A DNA stretch of 64,000 nucleotides from positions 310,001-374,000 of the forward strand of contig JBHOQS010000022.1 of assembly GCA_042408875.1 (NCBI GenBank), given 5' to 3'. Positions 24,776-33,378 of the stretch are shown here, one piece after another (position 1 is the first letter of the stretch; every line of letters starts with the position of its first letter). This stretch comes from JBHOQS01 sp042408875. Its GTDB lineage: Bacteria > Chloroflexota > UBA11872 > JBHOQS01. A model generated the notes under the pieces. It was not told where the DNA came from and did not search any database. It saw only the letters and a list, made by a program, of their open reading frames with translations. A program made the position numbers and the translations under genes.

Positions 24776-26092
24776 ATGGACGTGCTCGCAGCAGGCCCGA
24801 CCAATCGCCGGAGCTTCCTCCGTGCGCTTACCACCGGCACCGCAGCGGGATTTGCGGCGGCATGCCGGCCGTTTCGTGAACCGGCGCGGGAGATGCCCGG
24901 TACGGCACCGGTGCCTCCGGTGCAGCTTACATATCTGCACCAGTGGAGCCCGACGCAGGGCCACGGCCCAGCCACCGAGCGCCTGGTCGATCGCTTTAGG
25001 CAGGAGTTTCCGGCGATCCAGGTAGAGGCGGTCTACACGCCGCAGTACTACGAGAAGCTCGTTAGCCTCATCGCAGCTGGCTCGCTGCCTGATATCGCTA
25101 CGTATAACATGGCCTTCCTGCCGCGGCTGGTGCGGCTGGAGGTCACGGTGCCACTTGAGCCGCTGGCGCAAGGCACATATCGCTTCGACAAGAGCGACAT
25201 GGTGCTGGCGGCGCGCGACATGGTCACGTTTGACGGCAAGATCATGGCCATGCCCTATGTGGTGAATAACACTGGACTAGCCTACAACCAGACGCTCTTC
25301 AAGCAGAAAGGGCTGGACCCGGAGCGGCCGCCGGCCACCTGGGATGAACTAGTTGAGCTGGGGCGCCGGCTCACCGGCACGACTGAGGGAGTAGAGACCT
25401 GGGGCATGCTGTTTCCGCGCGGCGCGGCGGACCCCATCTCGCCCTTGCTCTCGTTCCTGTGGCAGAACGGCGGAGAGGTGGTCGATATGGCCCGCCGTGT
25501 CGCTACATGGAATAGTCCGGCTGGGGTCGAGGCGCTCCAGTTCATGGTTGACCTGGTGCACCGGTATCGGATCGCGCCGCTTCAGGGTGGCAACGCGCAC
25601 CTCGAAGGGCGGGTGGGCATGTGGATCATCCCGCCGGGCAACATCAGCGCTCTGGGCATGTCGGTTGGCCAGCAGTTTGCCTGGGCGACGGCGGAGCTCC
25701 CGCGGGGAAAGCAGCAGGCGACTAGTCTGGGCGGCCATGCGCTGGTGGTCATGAAGACCGGCCGCGCCCAGGAGCAGGCCTGGCGCTTCGTTCACTGGTT
25801 CATCCAGCCGGCGAATTTGGCGGAGTACAACGCGGCGACGACGACGGCCCCGGCCTGGCGCGCTGTCGAGCAGCAGCCAGCCTGGCAGGCCTACCTGCGG
25901 GAGGAGCCGCGCATGCAGCCGTTCGTGCGCATGCTGGCCTATGGTCGGCCGACGCCCAAGCTCGCCACCTGGCAGGAGATCACCGACATCCTGGTCGACG
26001 CGCGGGAGGCGACAGTCAAGCAGGAGAAGACGCCGAAGGACGCTCTGGACGATGCCGCCCGCCAGGCCGATCCGCTCATCAAGAGTGGCTGA
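24776..26092 (+). CDS. ABC sugar-binding lipoprotein with Tat signal (orphan)
   Basis: A 438-residue extracellular solute-binding protein of the carbohydrate type (family 1, MalE/UgpB-like). The N-terminus has a twin-arginine motif NRRSFLRAL followed by a lipobox FAAAC (Cys30), so it is probably exported folded and lipidated. Family features include LTYLHQWSPTQG, PDIATYNMAF, MAMPYVVNNTGLAYN and PATWDELVELGRRL. ATG 24776 with GGGAGGA upstream is preferred to 24758. No permease or ATPase genes are adjacent, unlike the second binding protein at 34040. The ligand is unknown. Confidence 0.9.
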   Translation: MDVLAAGPTNRRSFLRALTTGTAAGFAAACRPFREPAREMPGTAPVPPVQLTYLHQWSPTQGHGPATERLVDRFRQEFPAIQVEAVYTPQYYEKLVSLIAAGSLPDIATYNMAFLPRLVRLEVTVPLEPLAQGTYRFDKSDMVLAARDMVTFDGKIMAMPYVVNNTGLAYNQTLFKQKGLDPERPPATWDELVELGRRLTGTTEGVETWGMLFPRGAADPISPLLSFLWQNGGEVVDMARRVATWNSPAGVEALQFMVDLVHRYRIAPLQGGNAHLEGRVGMWIIPPGNISALGMSVGQQFAWATAELPRGKQQATSLGGHALVVMKTGRAQEQAWRFVHWFIQPANLAEYNAATTTAPAWRAVEQQPAWQAYLREEPRMQPFVRMLAYGRPTPKLATWQEITDILVDAREATVKQEKTPKDALDDAARQADPLIKSG

Positions 26093-26223
26093 GCAGCGGC
26101 CTGGAACGGCTGTTCTTTGCCCTCCGGCGCGGCCTCGCGTATAGTAGGGGGTGCAGGAATACCGCGCTGTCATGAACAGCGGTCAATGAATGGTAGTAGC
26201 TGCCTGTAGCCGGGTAGTCGCCA

Positions 26224-26261
26224 GCGCGCATCTGTGGTAGTGGCGCGCATTTGTGGTAGTA
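26224..26261. repeat. 19-bp tandem duplication upstream of a small gene
   Basis: GCGCGCATCTGTGGTAGTG and GCGCGCATTTGTGGTAGTA, 17 of 19 identical, ending 7 bp before the next start codon and covering its ribosome-binding region. Confidence 0.85.
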
Positions 26262-26268
26262 CGGTGCG

Positions 26269-26592
26269 ATGGACAGCCCGACCGAGGTGTTCCGTGACGA
26301 AGCGGAGCGGCTCTTCCGCGAGCTGGACGGGGCGGTGGCGCGAATCAAGCGCGACCTGAAGTACTTCGTGCAGCTCATGCATGCCGCCCAACACACCCGA
26401 CCCCCACGTGGGGGCGCGCCCTCAGCGGCGTCCTACGTCCTGGGCATGCAGAGCCGCCTAGCCGGCATTGCCTGGGAGCTGGAGCATGCCCGCCGCTTGC
26501 AAGCTCGCCTGCTCGTGACGCTTCAGCAGGAGGCACGCCGTGAAGCCGCCAGCCAGCCGGCCTCCGACGAGCGCGGGCACGAGCCTCTTTAG
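26269..26592 (+). CDS. Hypothetical helical protein, 107 residues
   Basis: Begins MDSPTEVFRDEAERLFREL and is predicted helical and highly charged, with a Pro/Gly break near residue 45-50 (TRPPRGGAPS) between two helices. No signal peptide or membrane helix and no recognised family. The stop codon lies in the left arm of the AT-rich hairpin at 26588-26624. The region just before the start consists of the 19-bp tandem duplication, which supplies only a weak ribosome-binding site (GGTAGT). Confidence 0.55.
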   Translation: MDSPTEVFRDEAERLFRELDGAVARIKRDLKYFVQLMHAAQHTRPPRGGAPSAASYVLGMQSRLAGIAWELEHARRLQARLLVTLQQEARREAASQPASDERGHEPL

Positions 26593-26636
26593 AGAGATCT
26601 AGTCTTTAGATAGATCTCTCTAAAGAGATCTCTTTT
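26588..26636 (+). terminator. Nested AT-rich hairpins after the 107-residue gene
   Basis: TTTAGAGAGATCTA (26588-26601) pairs perfectly with TAGATCTCTCTAAA (26611-26624). The right arm overlaps a second palindrome AAAGAGATCTCTTT (26622-26635) that runs into TTTT, so the two structures are mutually exclusive. Likely a terminator; the stop codon of the gene is inside the left arm. Confidence 0.55.
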
Positions 26637-26781
26637 GTAGATCTTCATAGACTTTCCGTAAACTAGGATGTAAATTCGTAGCCTATGATGTAAACTAGGA
26701 ACAGATGATCCTGAATAAATAGTCGATAATCGGCTGTTCCCGAGAAGAGGTGACTACGAACGCCGAGGAGGCAACGCACGG

Positions 26782-27669
26782 ATGCCTGAATTCTATGGTT
26801 TGCCTGCGCAGGGGCTCGAAAACCAGCACCTGCGCCTGGAGTTCCTGGCTGGGGCCGGGCCGCGCATCGTGCGGCTGTTCGTGGCCAGCAGCGCGGAGAA
26901 CCTGCTAGCAGAGCTGCCTGATCTGAAAGTATCCACGCCCTTCGGTGACTACTATTTTCGCGGCGGGCACCGACTCTGGCACGCCCCGGAGGCGATGCCG
27001 CGCACGTACGTCCCGGACAACAGCGGCCTCATGATCGAGCAGATCCCTGACGGCGTGCGCCTGGTCCAGCCTGTGGAACAGCCCACTGGCATCCGCAAGA
27101 GCATGGAGCTGCGCCTGCATCCGGACCGTCCGGCGGTAACGATTGATCACCGGCTGGAGAACTGTGGCCTGTGGCCGGTCGAGCTGGCCCCCTGGGCGCT
27201 CACGATGCTTCCCCTGGGCGGGGTGGCGATCCTGCCACAGGCGACCGCGCCGCTCGACGCGCCTGGCCTTCTGCCTAACCGGCATCTTGTGCTGTGGCCC
27301 TACACCCGCTGGGCCGACCCGCGCCTGGAGTTCCATGACGATCTCATTCTGCTCCAGGCAGCGCGGTTGCTGCCGCCCTGCAAGGTGGGCTACCTGAACC
27401 AGCGCGGCTGGATCGCCTACCTGCGCCACGGTGTGCTCTTCCGGAAGGTCTTCTCTGTGCAGCAGGAACGCGCCCATCCGGACTTCGGCTGCAACGCCGA
27501 GTTCTACTGCAACGACATGTTCATCGAGATGGAGACGGTGGCACCGTTGGCACGGCTGGAGCCCGGCCAGGCTGTCACGCACACCGAGACCTGGGAGTTC
27601 ACCACAGGCGTGGACGAGCCGGCCACGATCGCCGGGGTGCGGCATCTGGTACGGCGGCTCGGGCTGTGA
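26782..27669 (+). CDS. Aldose-1-epimerase (mutarotase)-like protein
   Basis: A 295-residue beta-sandwich protein of the galactose-mutarotase-like superfamily. The opening GLENQHLRLEFLAGAGPRIVRL and the pattern of alternating strands with conserved aromatic/acidic residues (FGDYYFRGGHRLWHAPEAMP, HRLENCGLWPVELAPWALTM, ETWEF at the end) match the fold. The usual catalytic His/Glu pair cannot be assigned with certainty: His76 of WHAPE and Glu near LEP are only candidates. Start ATG 26782 has GGAGG at 26767-26771. The leader of 190 bp is AT-rich with repeated GTAAACTAGGA elements. No sugar catabolic gene is adjacent except ribokinase 5 kb away. Confidence 0.75.
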   Translation: MPEFYGLPAQGLENQHLRLEFLAGAGPRIVRLFVASSAENLLAELPDLKVSTPFGDYYFRGGHRLWHAPEAMPRTYVPDNSGLMIEQIPDGVRLVQPVEQPTGIRKSMELRLHPDRPAVTIDHRLENCGLWPVELAPWALTMLPLGGVAILPQATAPLDAPGLLPNRHLVLWPYTRWADPRLEFHDDLILLQAARLLPPCKVGYLNQRGWIAYLRHGVLFRKVFSVQQERAHPDFGCNAEFYCNDMFIEMETVAPLARLEPGQAVTHTETWEFTTGVDEPATIAGVRHLVRRLGL

Positions 27670-27895
27670 CTCGCCGGTGCTGCTTGGGAGCACTACGGCT
27701 TTCTGGTAACATTAACACCGTTCACCGCGGACACTGGTCGCTGCGCACAGTCTTTGCGGCAGAATCTACCCATGGCCTCCCGCTCATGTACCACCGGTCA
27801 TGGATGCTCCTGTACGGTTCCGTGCGATCCGGTGGGTCCAGTGAGTCCGGTAGGTCCGGTAAGTCCGGTAGGATTGAAGCGAGGATGCAAGAGGG
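27670..27895 (+). promoter_or_regulatory. leuCD leader region
   Basis: 226 bp between the mutarotase-like gene and leuC. No leucine-rich leader peptide and no T-box consensus were found. It ends with the five-copy 9-bp repeat at 27828-27872, directly before the leuC ribosome-binding site. Confidence 0.4.
27828..27872. repeat. Five-copy 9-bp tandem repeat in the leuC leader
   Basis: Units TCCGGTGGG, TCCAGTGAG, TCCGGTAGG, TCCGGTAAG and TCCGGTAGG, with consensus TCCGGTRRG and no spacers. Confidence 0.9.
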
Positions 27896-29323
27896 ATGCC
27901 TGCTAGAACGCTCTTCGAGAAGATCTGGGACGCGCACGTCGTGCATGAGGCGCCGGGTGAGCCGGCAATCCTCTACATTGATCTCCATCTTGTCCACGAG
28001 GTGACCTCCCCGCAGGCGTTCGATGGTCTGCGCCTGGCTGGCCGCCGGGTGCGCCGCCCGGACCTTACCATCGCCACGATGGACCACAACGTCCCGACGT
28101 GGAACCGCGCTCTGCCGATCACCGATGACATCTCCTTGCGGCAGATTCAGGCGCTGGAGCGGAACTGCAGGGAGTTCGGCATCCCGCTGTTCGACCTGTA
28201 CAGCCCCAACCAGGGCATCGTGCACGTGATCGGACCGGAGCTCGGCCTGACTCAGCCCGGCATGACCATCGTCTGTGGCGATAGCCATACGTCCACGCAT
28301 GGCGCCTTTGGCGCGCTGGCGTTCGGCATCGGCACGTCGGAGGTCGAGCACGTACTGGCTACGCAGTGCCTGCTGCAAGCAAAGCCGAAGACGATGGAGA
28401 TCCGTATAGACGGGACGTTGCCGCTGGGTGTGACGGCGAAAGATGTGATCCTCGGGATCATCGCCCGCATTGGCACGGACGGTGCCACTGGCTATGCGGT
28501 GGAGTATACCGGGGAGGTCATCCGCGCCCTCTCTATGGAAGGGCGCATGACCATCTGCAACATGTCGATTGAGGCCGGGGCGCGCGCTGGTATGGTGTCG
28601 CCGGATGAGACCACGTTCGCCTACTTGAAGGGGCGCAAGCATGCCCCGAAGGGCGAGCTCTGGGAGCGCGCGGTGGAGTACTGGCGCGCCCTGGCGACCG
28701 ATCCCGGGGCGCGCTTCGACCGCGTGGTGGTGATCAATGCCGCGGAGCTTGCGCCATACGTCTCCTGGGGGACCACCCCGGCCCAGGTCGTGCCGGTGAC
28801 TGGCCACGTGCCTGACCCGGCTTCCTTTAGCGACCCGGCAGAGCGCCGCGCCGCCGAGCGGGCGCTGGAGTACATGGGACTGGAGCCGGGCACGCCGATC
28901 CAGAGTATCAAGCTCGACCGCGTCTTCATCGGTTCCTGTACGAACGCCCGGCTGGAAGACCTGCGCGCTGCCGCGCAGGTGGTGAAGGGCCGCCGCGTGG
29001 CGGACCACGTGCGGGCTATGGTGGTGCCGGGCTCGCAGGTAGTGAAAGCCCAGGCAGAGGCAGAGGGCCTGGACCGCATCTTCAAGGACGCCGGCTTCGA
29101 ATGGCGCGAGGCCGGCTGCTCGATGTGCTTGGGCATGAACCCGGATATTTTGCAACCTGGCGAGCGCTGCGCCTCGACCTCCAACCGTAACTTCGAGGGC
29201 CGTCAGGGCAAGGGCGGGCGTACCCATCTGGTAAGCCCGGTCATGGCCGCAGCTGCGGCCATCGCCGGCCACTTCGTGGATATCCGTGAATGGAAGCTAG
29301 AGAGCCTGGAGCAGAGTAACTGA
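27896..29323 (+). CDS. leuC: 3-isopropylmalate dehydratase large subunit
   Basis: Large subunit of isopropylmalate isomerase in leucine synthesis. The 475-residue product holds the [4Fe-4S] cluster cysteines Cys348 (FIGSCTNAR), Cys408 and Cys411 (CSMCLGMNPD). Aconitase-type features include TMDHNVPT, GDSHTSTHGAFGALAFGIGT and STSNRNFEGRQGKGGRTHL. The length is that of the bacterial LeuC, not the shorter archaeal type. Start ATG 27896 with GAGG upstream; leuD overlaps the stop by one base. Confidence 0.97.
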   Translation: MPARTLFEKIWDAHVVHEAPGEPAILYIDLHLVHEVTSPQAFDGLRLAGRRVRRPDLTIATMDHNVPTWNRALPITDDISLRQIQALERNCREFGIPLFDLYSPNQGIVHVIGPELGLTQPGMTIVCGDSHTSTHGAFGALAFGIGTSEVEHVLATQCLLQAKPKTMEIRIDGTLPLGVTAKDVILGIIARIGTDGATGYAVEYTGEVIRALSMEGRMTICNMSIEAGARAGMVSPDETTFAYLKGRKHAPKGELWERAVEYWRALATDPGARFDRVVVINAAELAPYVSWGTTPAQVVPVTGHVPDPASFSDPAERRAAERALEYMGLEPGTPIQSIKLDRVFIGSCTNARLEDLRAAAQVVKGRRVADHVRAMVVPGSQVVKAQAEAEGLDRIFKDAGFEWREAGCSMCLGMNPDILQPGERCASTSNRNFEGRQGKGGRTHLVSPVMAAAAAIAGHFVDIREWKLESLEQSN

Positions 29324-29940
29324 TGGAGCCGTTCGTACGACTCACCGGCATCGCTGCCCCGCTGGATCGGGTAAACGTTGATACCGACCAGATCATTCCC
29401 AAGCAGTTCCTGAAGCGCATCGAGCGCACAGGCTTCGGCGAGTTTCTGTTCTTCGACTGGCGGTACCTCGATGACGGCCGGCCCAACCCCGACTTCGAGC
29501 TCAACCACCCCGGCTATGCCGGGGCGACGATCCTCATCGCCGGGCGGAACTTCGGCTGTGGTTCTTCGCGCGAGCATGCGCCGTGGGCGTTGCATGACTA
29601 CGGCTTCCGCGCCCTCATCGCGCCGTCGTTCGCGGACATTTTCTACAACAACTGCTTCAAGAATGGCATGCTGCCAGTCACGCTGCCTGAAGAGCAGGTC
29701 CGCGAGCTGATGCGCCGGGCACAGGAGCAGCCTGGCTACCGCTTGACCGTGGATCTGGAGCGCTGCGTGGTAGAGGATGAGCGCGGGGTGCGCTTCTCCT
29801 TCCAGATCGATGAGTTCCGGCGCTACTGCCTTCTGAACGGCCTGGACGATATCGGCCTAACCCTGCGCCACGAGGCTGCGATCGCCGCATACGAGCAGCG
29901 CCGCTTGCCCTGGCTTCCGCGCACCATCGTCTCCGGGTGA
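29323..29940 (+). CDS. leuD: 3-isopropylmalate dehydratase small subunit
   Basis: Small (swivel-domain) subunit partnering LeuC. The 205 residues begin with the family pattern GIAAPLDRVNVDTDQIIPKQ, followed by FGCGSSREHAPWAL and the PSFADIFYNNCFKNGMLPV stretch. ATG 29323 overlaps the leuC stop (TGATG), so translation is coupled. No leuB or leuA gene is in the window. Confidence 0.97.
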   Translation: MEPFVRLTGIAAPLDRVNVDTDQIIPKQFLKRIERTGFGEFLFFDWRYLDDGRPNPDFELNHPGYAGATILIAGRNFGCGSSREHAPWALHDYGFRALIAPSFADIFYNNCFKNGMLPVTLPEEQVRELMRRAQEQPGYRLTVDLERCVVEDERGVRFSFQIDEFRRYCLLNGLDDIGLTLRHEAAIAAYEQRRLPWLPRTIVSG

Positions 29941-29977
29941 GGTGGAATGCCTGGGCTGAGGCAGAGTGTTGAGGGCA

Positions 29978-31147
29978 TTACTGGATCGCGGCGACGCCCA
30001 CGGAGGCCTCACCGGCAATGGCCGCCAGGATGTCCGCCATGCGCTGCGGGATGGTAGCGCTCAGGGGTACGAGCTCAGCGCGGGCGATCTCCCCACCGCG
30101 GACGCGCGTAACGGTGCCTTTCGTGCCCTCTGGGCTGTCCTCTAGCCAGCGCTGAAAGGCCATACGCTGGAAGCGCTGCACGACGACGGGCCCACGCCGT
30201 TCAGGCGGGGCCATGGGCAGGCCGTAGAGCTCGATCGCCCGGCCCAGGTTCCAGTCCCGGATAGCAGCAGGGTTAGGGTTAGCGAGGAATGCCCTGGCGA
30301 TAGCCTCATCGGTAAGCCAGCCCAGCCGCACCAGCCGCGCCCGATCCGGATTGCCGCCGCTGCCGTCGTCCTGGGGGAGGGGCAGGCGGTAGGTCGTGGC
30401 GTAGTAGTCTTGCGTGTACGGTGTCTGCCGGCCGATCATCTCATACAGTGGTGCCAGGCTCACACCATGCTCCCGCTGCCACTGCAGCAAGGCGTACTGG
30501 GTGGCCTGGTACACAGTCCCGTCGCTGCCGGTGAAGCGCTGGGAGATCGGGTATCCGAGCGTTGCCGGACCGCCGAGGCGCTGATACTCCTGCCAGAAGG
30601 GGATCCCATCTGCGTCGGTGATCGCAAATCCCTCGCCGGTGTAGCCGTCACAGACGCCCTGGGTATAGAAGCGCCCGTTGGGCAGCGCTAGCTCCAGTGT
30701 GCTCGGCCGCTGCACAGGCGAATAGAGCCCGAGCTCAACCACAGTCACCAGCCCGGAGACCACCAGGATCTCCGCGCGAGCGCTGCCAGCGCGGCAGCCG
30801 GGCAGCGGCCCGACGCCCCGGCCGGGGCGCCAGGCATCGAGCACATACCGCCCGGGCGGCAGGCTGATGCGAAAGCGGCCATCCTGGCCGACGACGTAAG
30901 AGTTCGGATCGACCGGTCCTTCAATGCCGGTGACGCTCAACTGGGCCGGGCTGGGCAGCTCCCCGCTGTCACGCTGGCCGTTCCCGTTCTCATCAAAGTA
31001 CACCAGCCCCTGGACCAGACCGGTATCAGCCCAGGCACGTCGTGGCTCGACCAGGGTAGAGGCAATGAACAGAAGTACCAGCCCTGCAGCGAGCGCGAGC
31101 CGCCCGAGCCGGTGGCATCCCCGCGCAGCGGGGACAGGGAGACCCAT
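29978..31147 (-). CDS. Secreted protein with SdrD-B-like and LGFP-like segments
   Basis: The start at ATG 31147 is preferred over TTG 31153 because GGAGGA lies 8 bp upstream. A signal peptide (LALAAGLVLLFIASTLVE, cleavage near AWA) is followed by an SdrD-B-like beta domain with the calcium-loop sequence DENGNGQRDSGE (about 55-66) and a PPGRY turn. The second half carries FYTQGVCDGYTGEGFAI, FWQEYQRLGGPATLGYPIS and a YQATQYALLQWQREHG segment, the pattern of LGFP-like repeats common in cell-wall proteins of Actinobacteria and Chloroflexota. Probably surface exposed; function unknown. Convergent with leuD, 37 bp away. Confidence 0.75.
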   Translation of the reverse strand: MGLPVPAARGCHRLGRLALAAGLVLLFIASTLVEPRRAWADTGLVQGLVYFDENGNGQRDSGELPSPAQLSVTGIEGPVDPNSYVVGQDGRFRISLPPGRYVLDAWRPGRGVGPLPGCRAGSARAEILVVSGLVTVVELGLYSPVQRPSTLELALPNGRFYTQGVCDGYTGEGFAITDADGIPFWQEYQRLGGPATLGYPISQRFTGSDGTVYQATQYALLQWQREHGVSLAPLYEMIGRQTPYTQDYYATTYRLPLPQDDGSGGNPDRARLVRLGWLTDEAIARAFLANPNPAAIRDWNLGRAIELYGLPMAPPERRGPVVVQRFQRMAFQRWLEDSPEGTKGTVTRVRGGEIARAELVPLSATIPQRMADILAAIAGEASVGVAAIQ

Positions 31148-31268
31148 TCGCAACGTCCTCCGGGGGCAATGCAGGAGGCATCACCCACAAGGCGCCTGCC
31201 GGCGTTACGGGCGCGCGGCAGGCCGACCTGAGTGGTTGCTCCTAACCCTACATAACGGATGGCTCGAT

Positions 31269-31296
31269 AAAAGGTAACAAGAAAAAAGGTAACAAG
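31269..31296. repeat. Tandem duplication, period 15 bp
   Basis: AAAAGGTAACAAG at 31269-31281 and again at 31284-31296 with AA between, in the gap between two minus-strand genes. Confidence 0.85.
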
Positions 31297-31305
31297 CGGG
31301 GACGT

Positions 31306-32037
31306 CTATGCGCCCTGAAGCTCGCGGATCTGCTGCTCAAGGGCGGGGAGTTCCTCATAGCGCTCGTTGCAGAGCTTAAACGAGCGGTCAAGGAAGAGAG
31401 CGGAAAGACGAGTGCCGCGCTCACCGGGCTCCTGCGCAGCAGCGATGAGCTCATCGACGCGGTACTTCTCCGGGAGATAGCGCGCCAGCATCTGCATCCG
31501 CCGCACCGTCTCGGCTACAAGGCGGCTATCTCGCCCCTCGACAGCGTAACGCAGCGTGCCGGTCAGACGGGAGAGCTCCTCCAGACGCTCGCGCTCAGAC
31601 ATCAGCAGATAGCGCACCTGATCCTCGTCCTGCTCAGGCTCTTGTGCAGGCTCGGGCAGGCTCTCGATGTAGCGCTGGTACAGTCGGGCGTACTCGTGGG
31701 CGGCTTCCTGGGCACCATATAGCAGGCGATCGAGCTGCTCGGGCACTGCTTCACCGCCGTCGATCAAGTCATCATGGCGCGCCTCGGCCAGGCGGCGGAG
31801 ATGCTCGTAGCTCTCCACTTCTTCTGGCAGGGGGGGCAGGGCTGTGGCAGTCACCTTCTCGACCGCGGCAGGCAGGCGACCGGCAAAGATCGGCGGCACG
31901 TACTTGGTCGGCTCGATGACGATCGGCAGCGCGATCAGGTATGTGGCCATGATCTTGCGGCCATCCGGGCTGCGGAAATACAGCAGGGCGTGCCCGCGTG
32001 GCGCCTGTGGATCACCGATGTCAAACGTCAGGTCCAT
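31306..32037 (-). CDS. Hypothetical protein, 243 residues
   Basis: No family recognised. The first 65 residues are beta-rich (MDLTFDIGDPQAPRGHALLY, then MATYLIALPIVIEPTKYVPP), and the rest is a long charged alpha-helical segment with a Glu/Pro/Gln break near 135 (PEPAQEPEQDEDQ) and a second helix set (LMSERERLEELSRLTGTLRY). Soluble, no signal peptide. It is followed on the same strand, after 159 bp, by the secreted SdrD-B-like protein gene. Even codon use and length support a real gene. Confidence 0.7.
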   Translation of the reverse strand: MDLTFDIGDPQAPRGHALLYFRSPDGRKIMATYLIALPIVIEPTKYVPPIFAGRLPAAVEKVTATALPPLPEEVESYEHLRRLAEARHDDLIDGGEAVPEQLDRLLYGAQEAAHEYARLYQRYIESLPEPAQEPEQDEDQVRYLLMSERERLEELSRLTGTLRYAVEGRDSRLVAETVRRMQMLARYLPEKYRVDELIAAAQEPGERGTRLSALFLDRSFKLCNERYEELPALEQQIRELQGA

Positions 32038-32255
32038 CGTTCTTGCCGTCCCAGACGGTTACCGCCGTTGTGTGCGATCCTACCAGATCCCGGGCACTAC
32101 CGGCCGATCCCGGAATACGGTAAAGATACGGGAGCCCGGAACACGAGATACAAACACAGGAGTCTCTGCTAAAGTATACACCACCATTATCGCCATCTGA
32201 GGACCTCCTGTCTCTGTTGAGGATCCCCGTCTCCGGCTACGCAGAAGGAGGGCTC

Positions 32256-33173
32256 ATGCCTCGGATCGTCGTCGTGGGAAGCTGCAATATGGACCTGGTC
32301 GTGCGAGCCCCGCGCCTGCCTGCGCCTGGCGAGACCGTGCTCGGCGGCGAGTTTTACACCGCGCACGGCGGCAAAGGCGCCAACCAGGCGGTTGCTGCGG
32401 CTCGCCTGGGCGCTGAGGTGGCCTTCGTGGGCCGGGTAGGTGCCGATCAGTTCGGGGCAGCGCTGCGGGCGGGCCTGGTGCAGGCCGGCGTTGATGTCTC
32501 GTATCTAGTCAGTGACCCTGATGCTGTCAGCGGCGTCGCGATGATCCTGGTCGATCATCGTGGCGAGAACAGCATCGTGGTCGCCTCAGGGGCGAACCTG
32601 CGCCTGACGCCCCACGATGTGGAACGGGCGCGAGCGCTGATCGAAAGCGCCGACGTGCTGCTGCTGCAACTGGAGAGCCCGCTCGAGACAGTGCAACACG
32701 CGGCGACGCTGGCTGCACGAGCTGGGCGTATCGTCGTGCTCAATCCGGCCCCGGCGCAGCCGCTGGCGGACGACCTGCTCCGGCTCGCTAGCGTGCTCAC
32801 GCCGAACCGCAGCGAAGCGGCGCTTCTGGCGGGCGTACCGGCGAGCACTGCTGCTGAGGCAGCGGTGGCGGCCCAGCAGCTCGCCGCGCGCAGCGGTGGC
32901 GCAGTGGTGGTCACCCTCGGTGCCGAGGGTGCCATTGTGCTGGAGCGGGCGGGGGCATCCATCCAGTGGCTCGAGCCTTTTCATGTAGACGTAATTGACT
33001 CGACCGGCGCGGGCGACGCGTTCAACGCTGGGCTGGCCGTCGGCCTGGCGGAGGGCCGCCCGCTCGTCGAGGCAGCGCGCATGGGCATGGCCGCCGGCGC
33101 GCTGGCGACCACGAAGCGCGGAGCGCAGCCGTCGCTGCCCTATCGGGAAGAGGTCATTCGCCTGCTCGGGTAG
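32256..33173 (+). CDS. rbsK: Ribokinase (PfkB family)
   Basis: Phosphorylates ribose to ribose-5-phosphate. The 305-residue protein shows GSCNMDLVVRAPRLPAPGET, HGGKGANQAVAAARLG (sugar binding), LNPAPA, LTPNRSEA, and DSTGAGDAFNAGLAVGLAEG, whose GAGD Asp is the catalytic base. The spacing and NPAP/TPN motifs fit ribokinase better than other PfkB kinases, though a related sugar or nucleoside cannot be excluded. ATG 32256 with AAGGAGG upstream is preferred to 32217. No rbsABC genes nearby. Confidence 0.9.
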   Translation: MPRIVVVGSCNMDLVVRAPRLPAPGETVLGGEFYTAHGGKGANQAVAAARLGAEVAFVGRVGADQFGAALRAGLVQAGVDVSYLVSDPDAVSGVAMILVDHRGENSIVVASGANLRLTPHDVERARALIESADVLLLQLESPLETVQHAATLAARAGRIVVLNPAPAQPLADDLLRLASVLTPNRSEAALLAGVPASTAAEAAVAAQQLAARSGGAVVVTLGAEGAIVLERAGASIQWLEPFHVDVIDSTGAGDAFNAGLAVGLAEGRPLVEAARMGMAAGALATTKRGAQPSLPYREEVIRLLG

Positions 33174-33378
33174 ATGCCTAGAGCACGCCGTACCACCGCC
33201 AGATGGTCAAGTCCTATGGCCGGGGACTGGGGAGAGAGCCGGAATGGCGGCTCTGTTGCTGCGCCTCGCCGACGCGGGTCCGGCAATACAGGGAGGTAGG
33301 GGGGCGCAGCGCTCTATGCCGGCCGGAGACCGCTACGTGGTGCCTGCGCGGCGAGGGTAAAAGCCAGGACAGGTTACC

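Noticed and set aside
27828..27872. Considered as a CRISPR-like array
   Set aside because: Units are 9 bp with no spacers, far too short for CRISPR repeats; it is a simple tandem repeat.
27670..27895. Possible leucine attenuator or T-box before leuC
   Set aside because: No run of Leu codons in a leader ORF and no T-box sequence were found.
27722..29272. 516-codon open frame on the minus strand opposite leuC
   Set aside because: It is the reverse of the clear leuC gene in high-GC DNA, has no family character, and its composition is that of a shadow frame.
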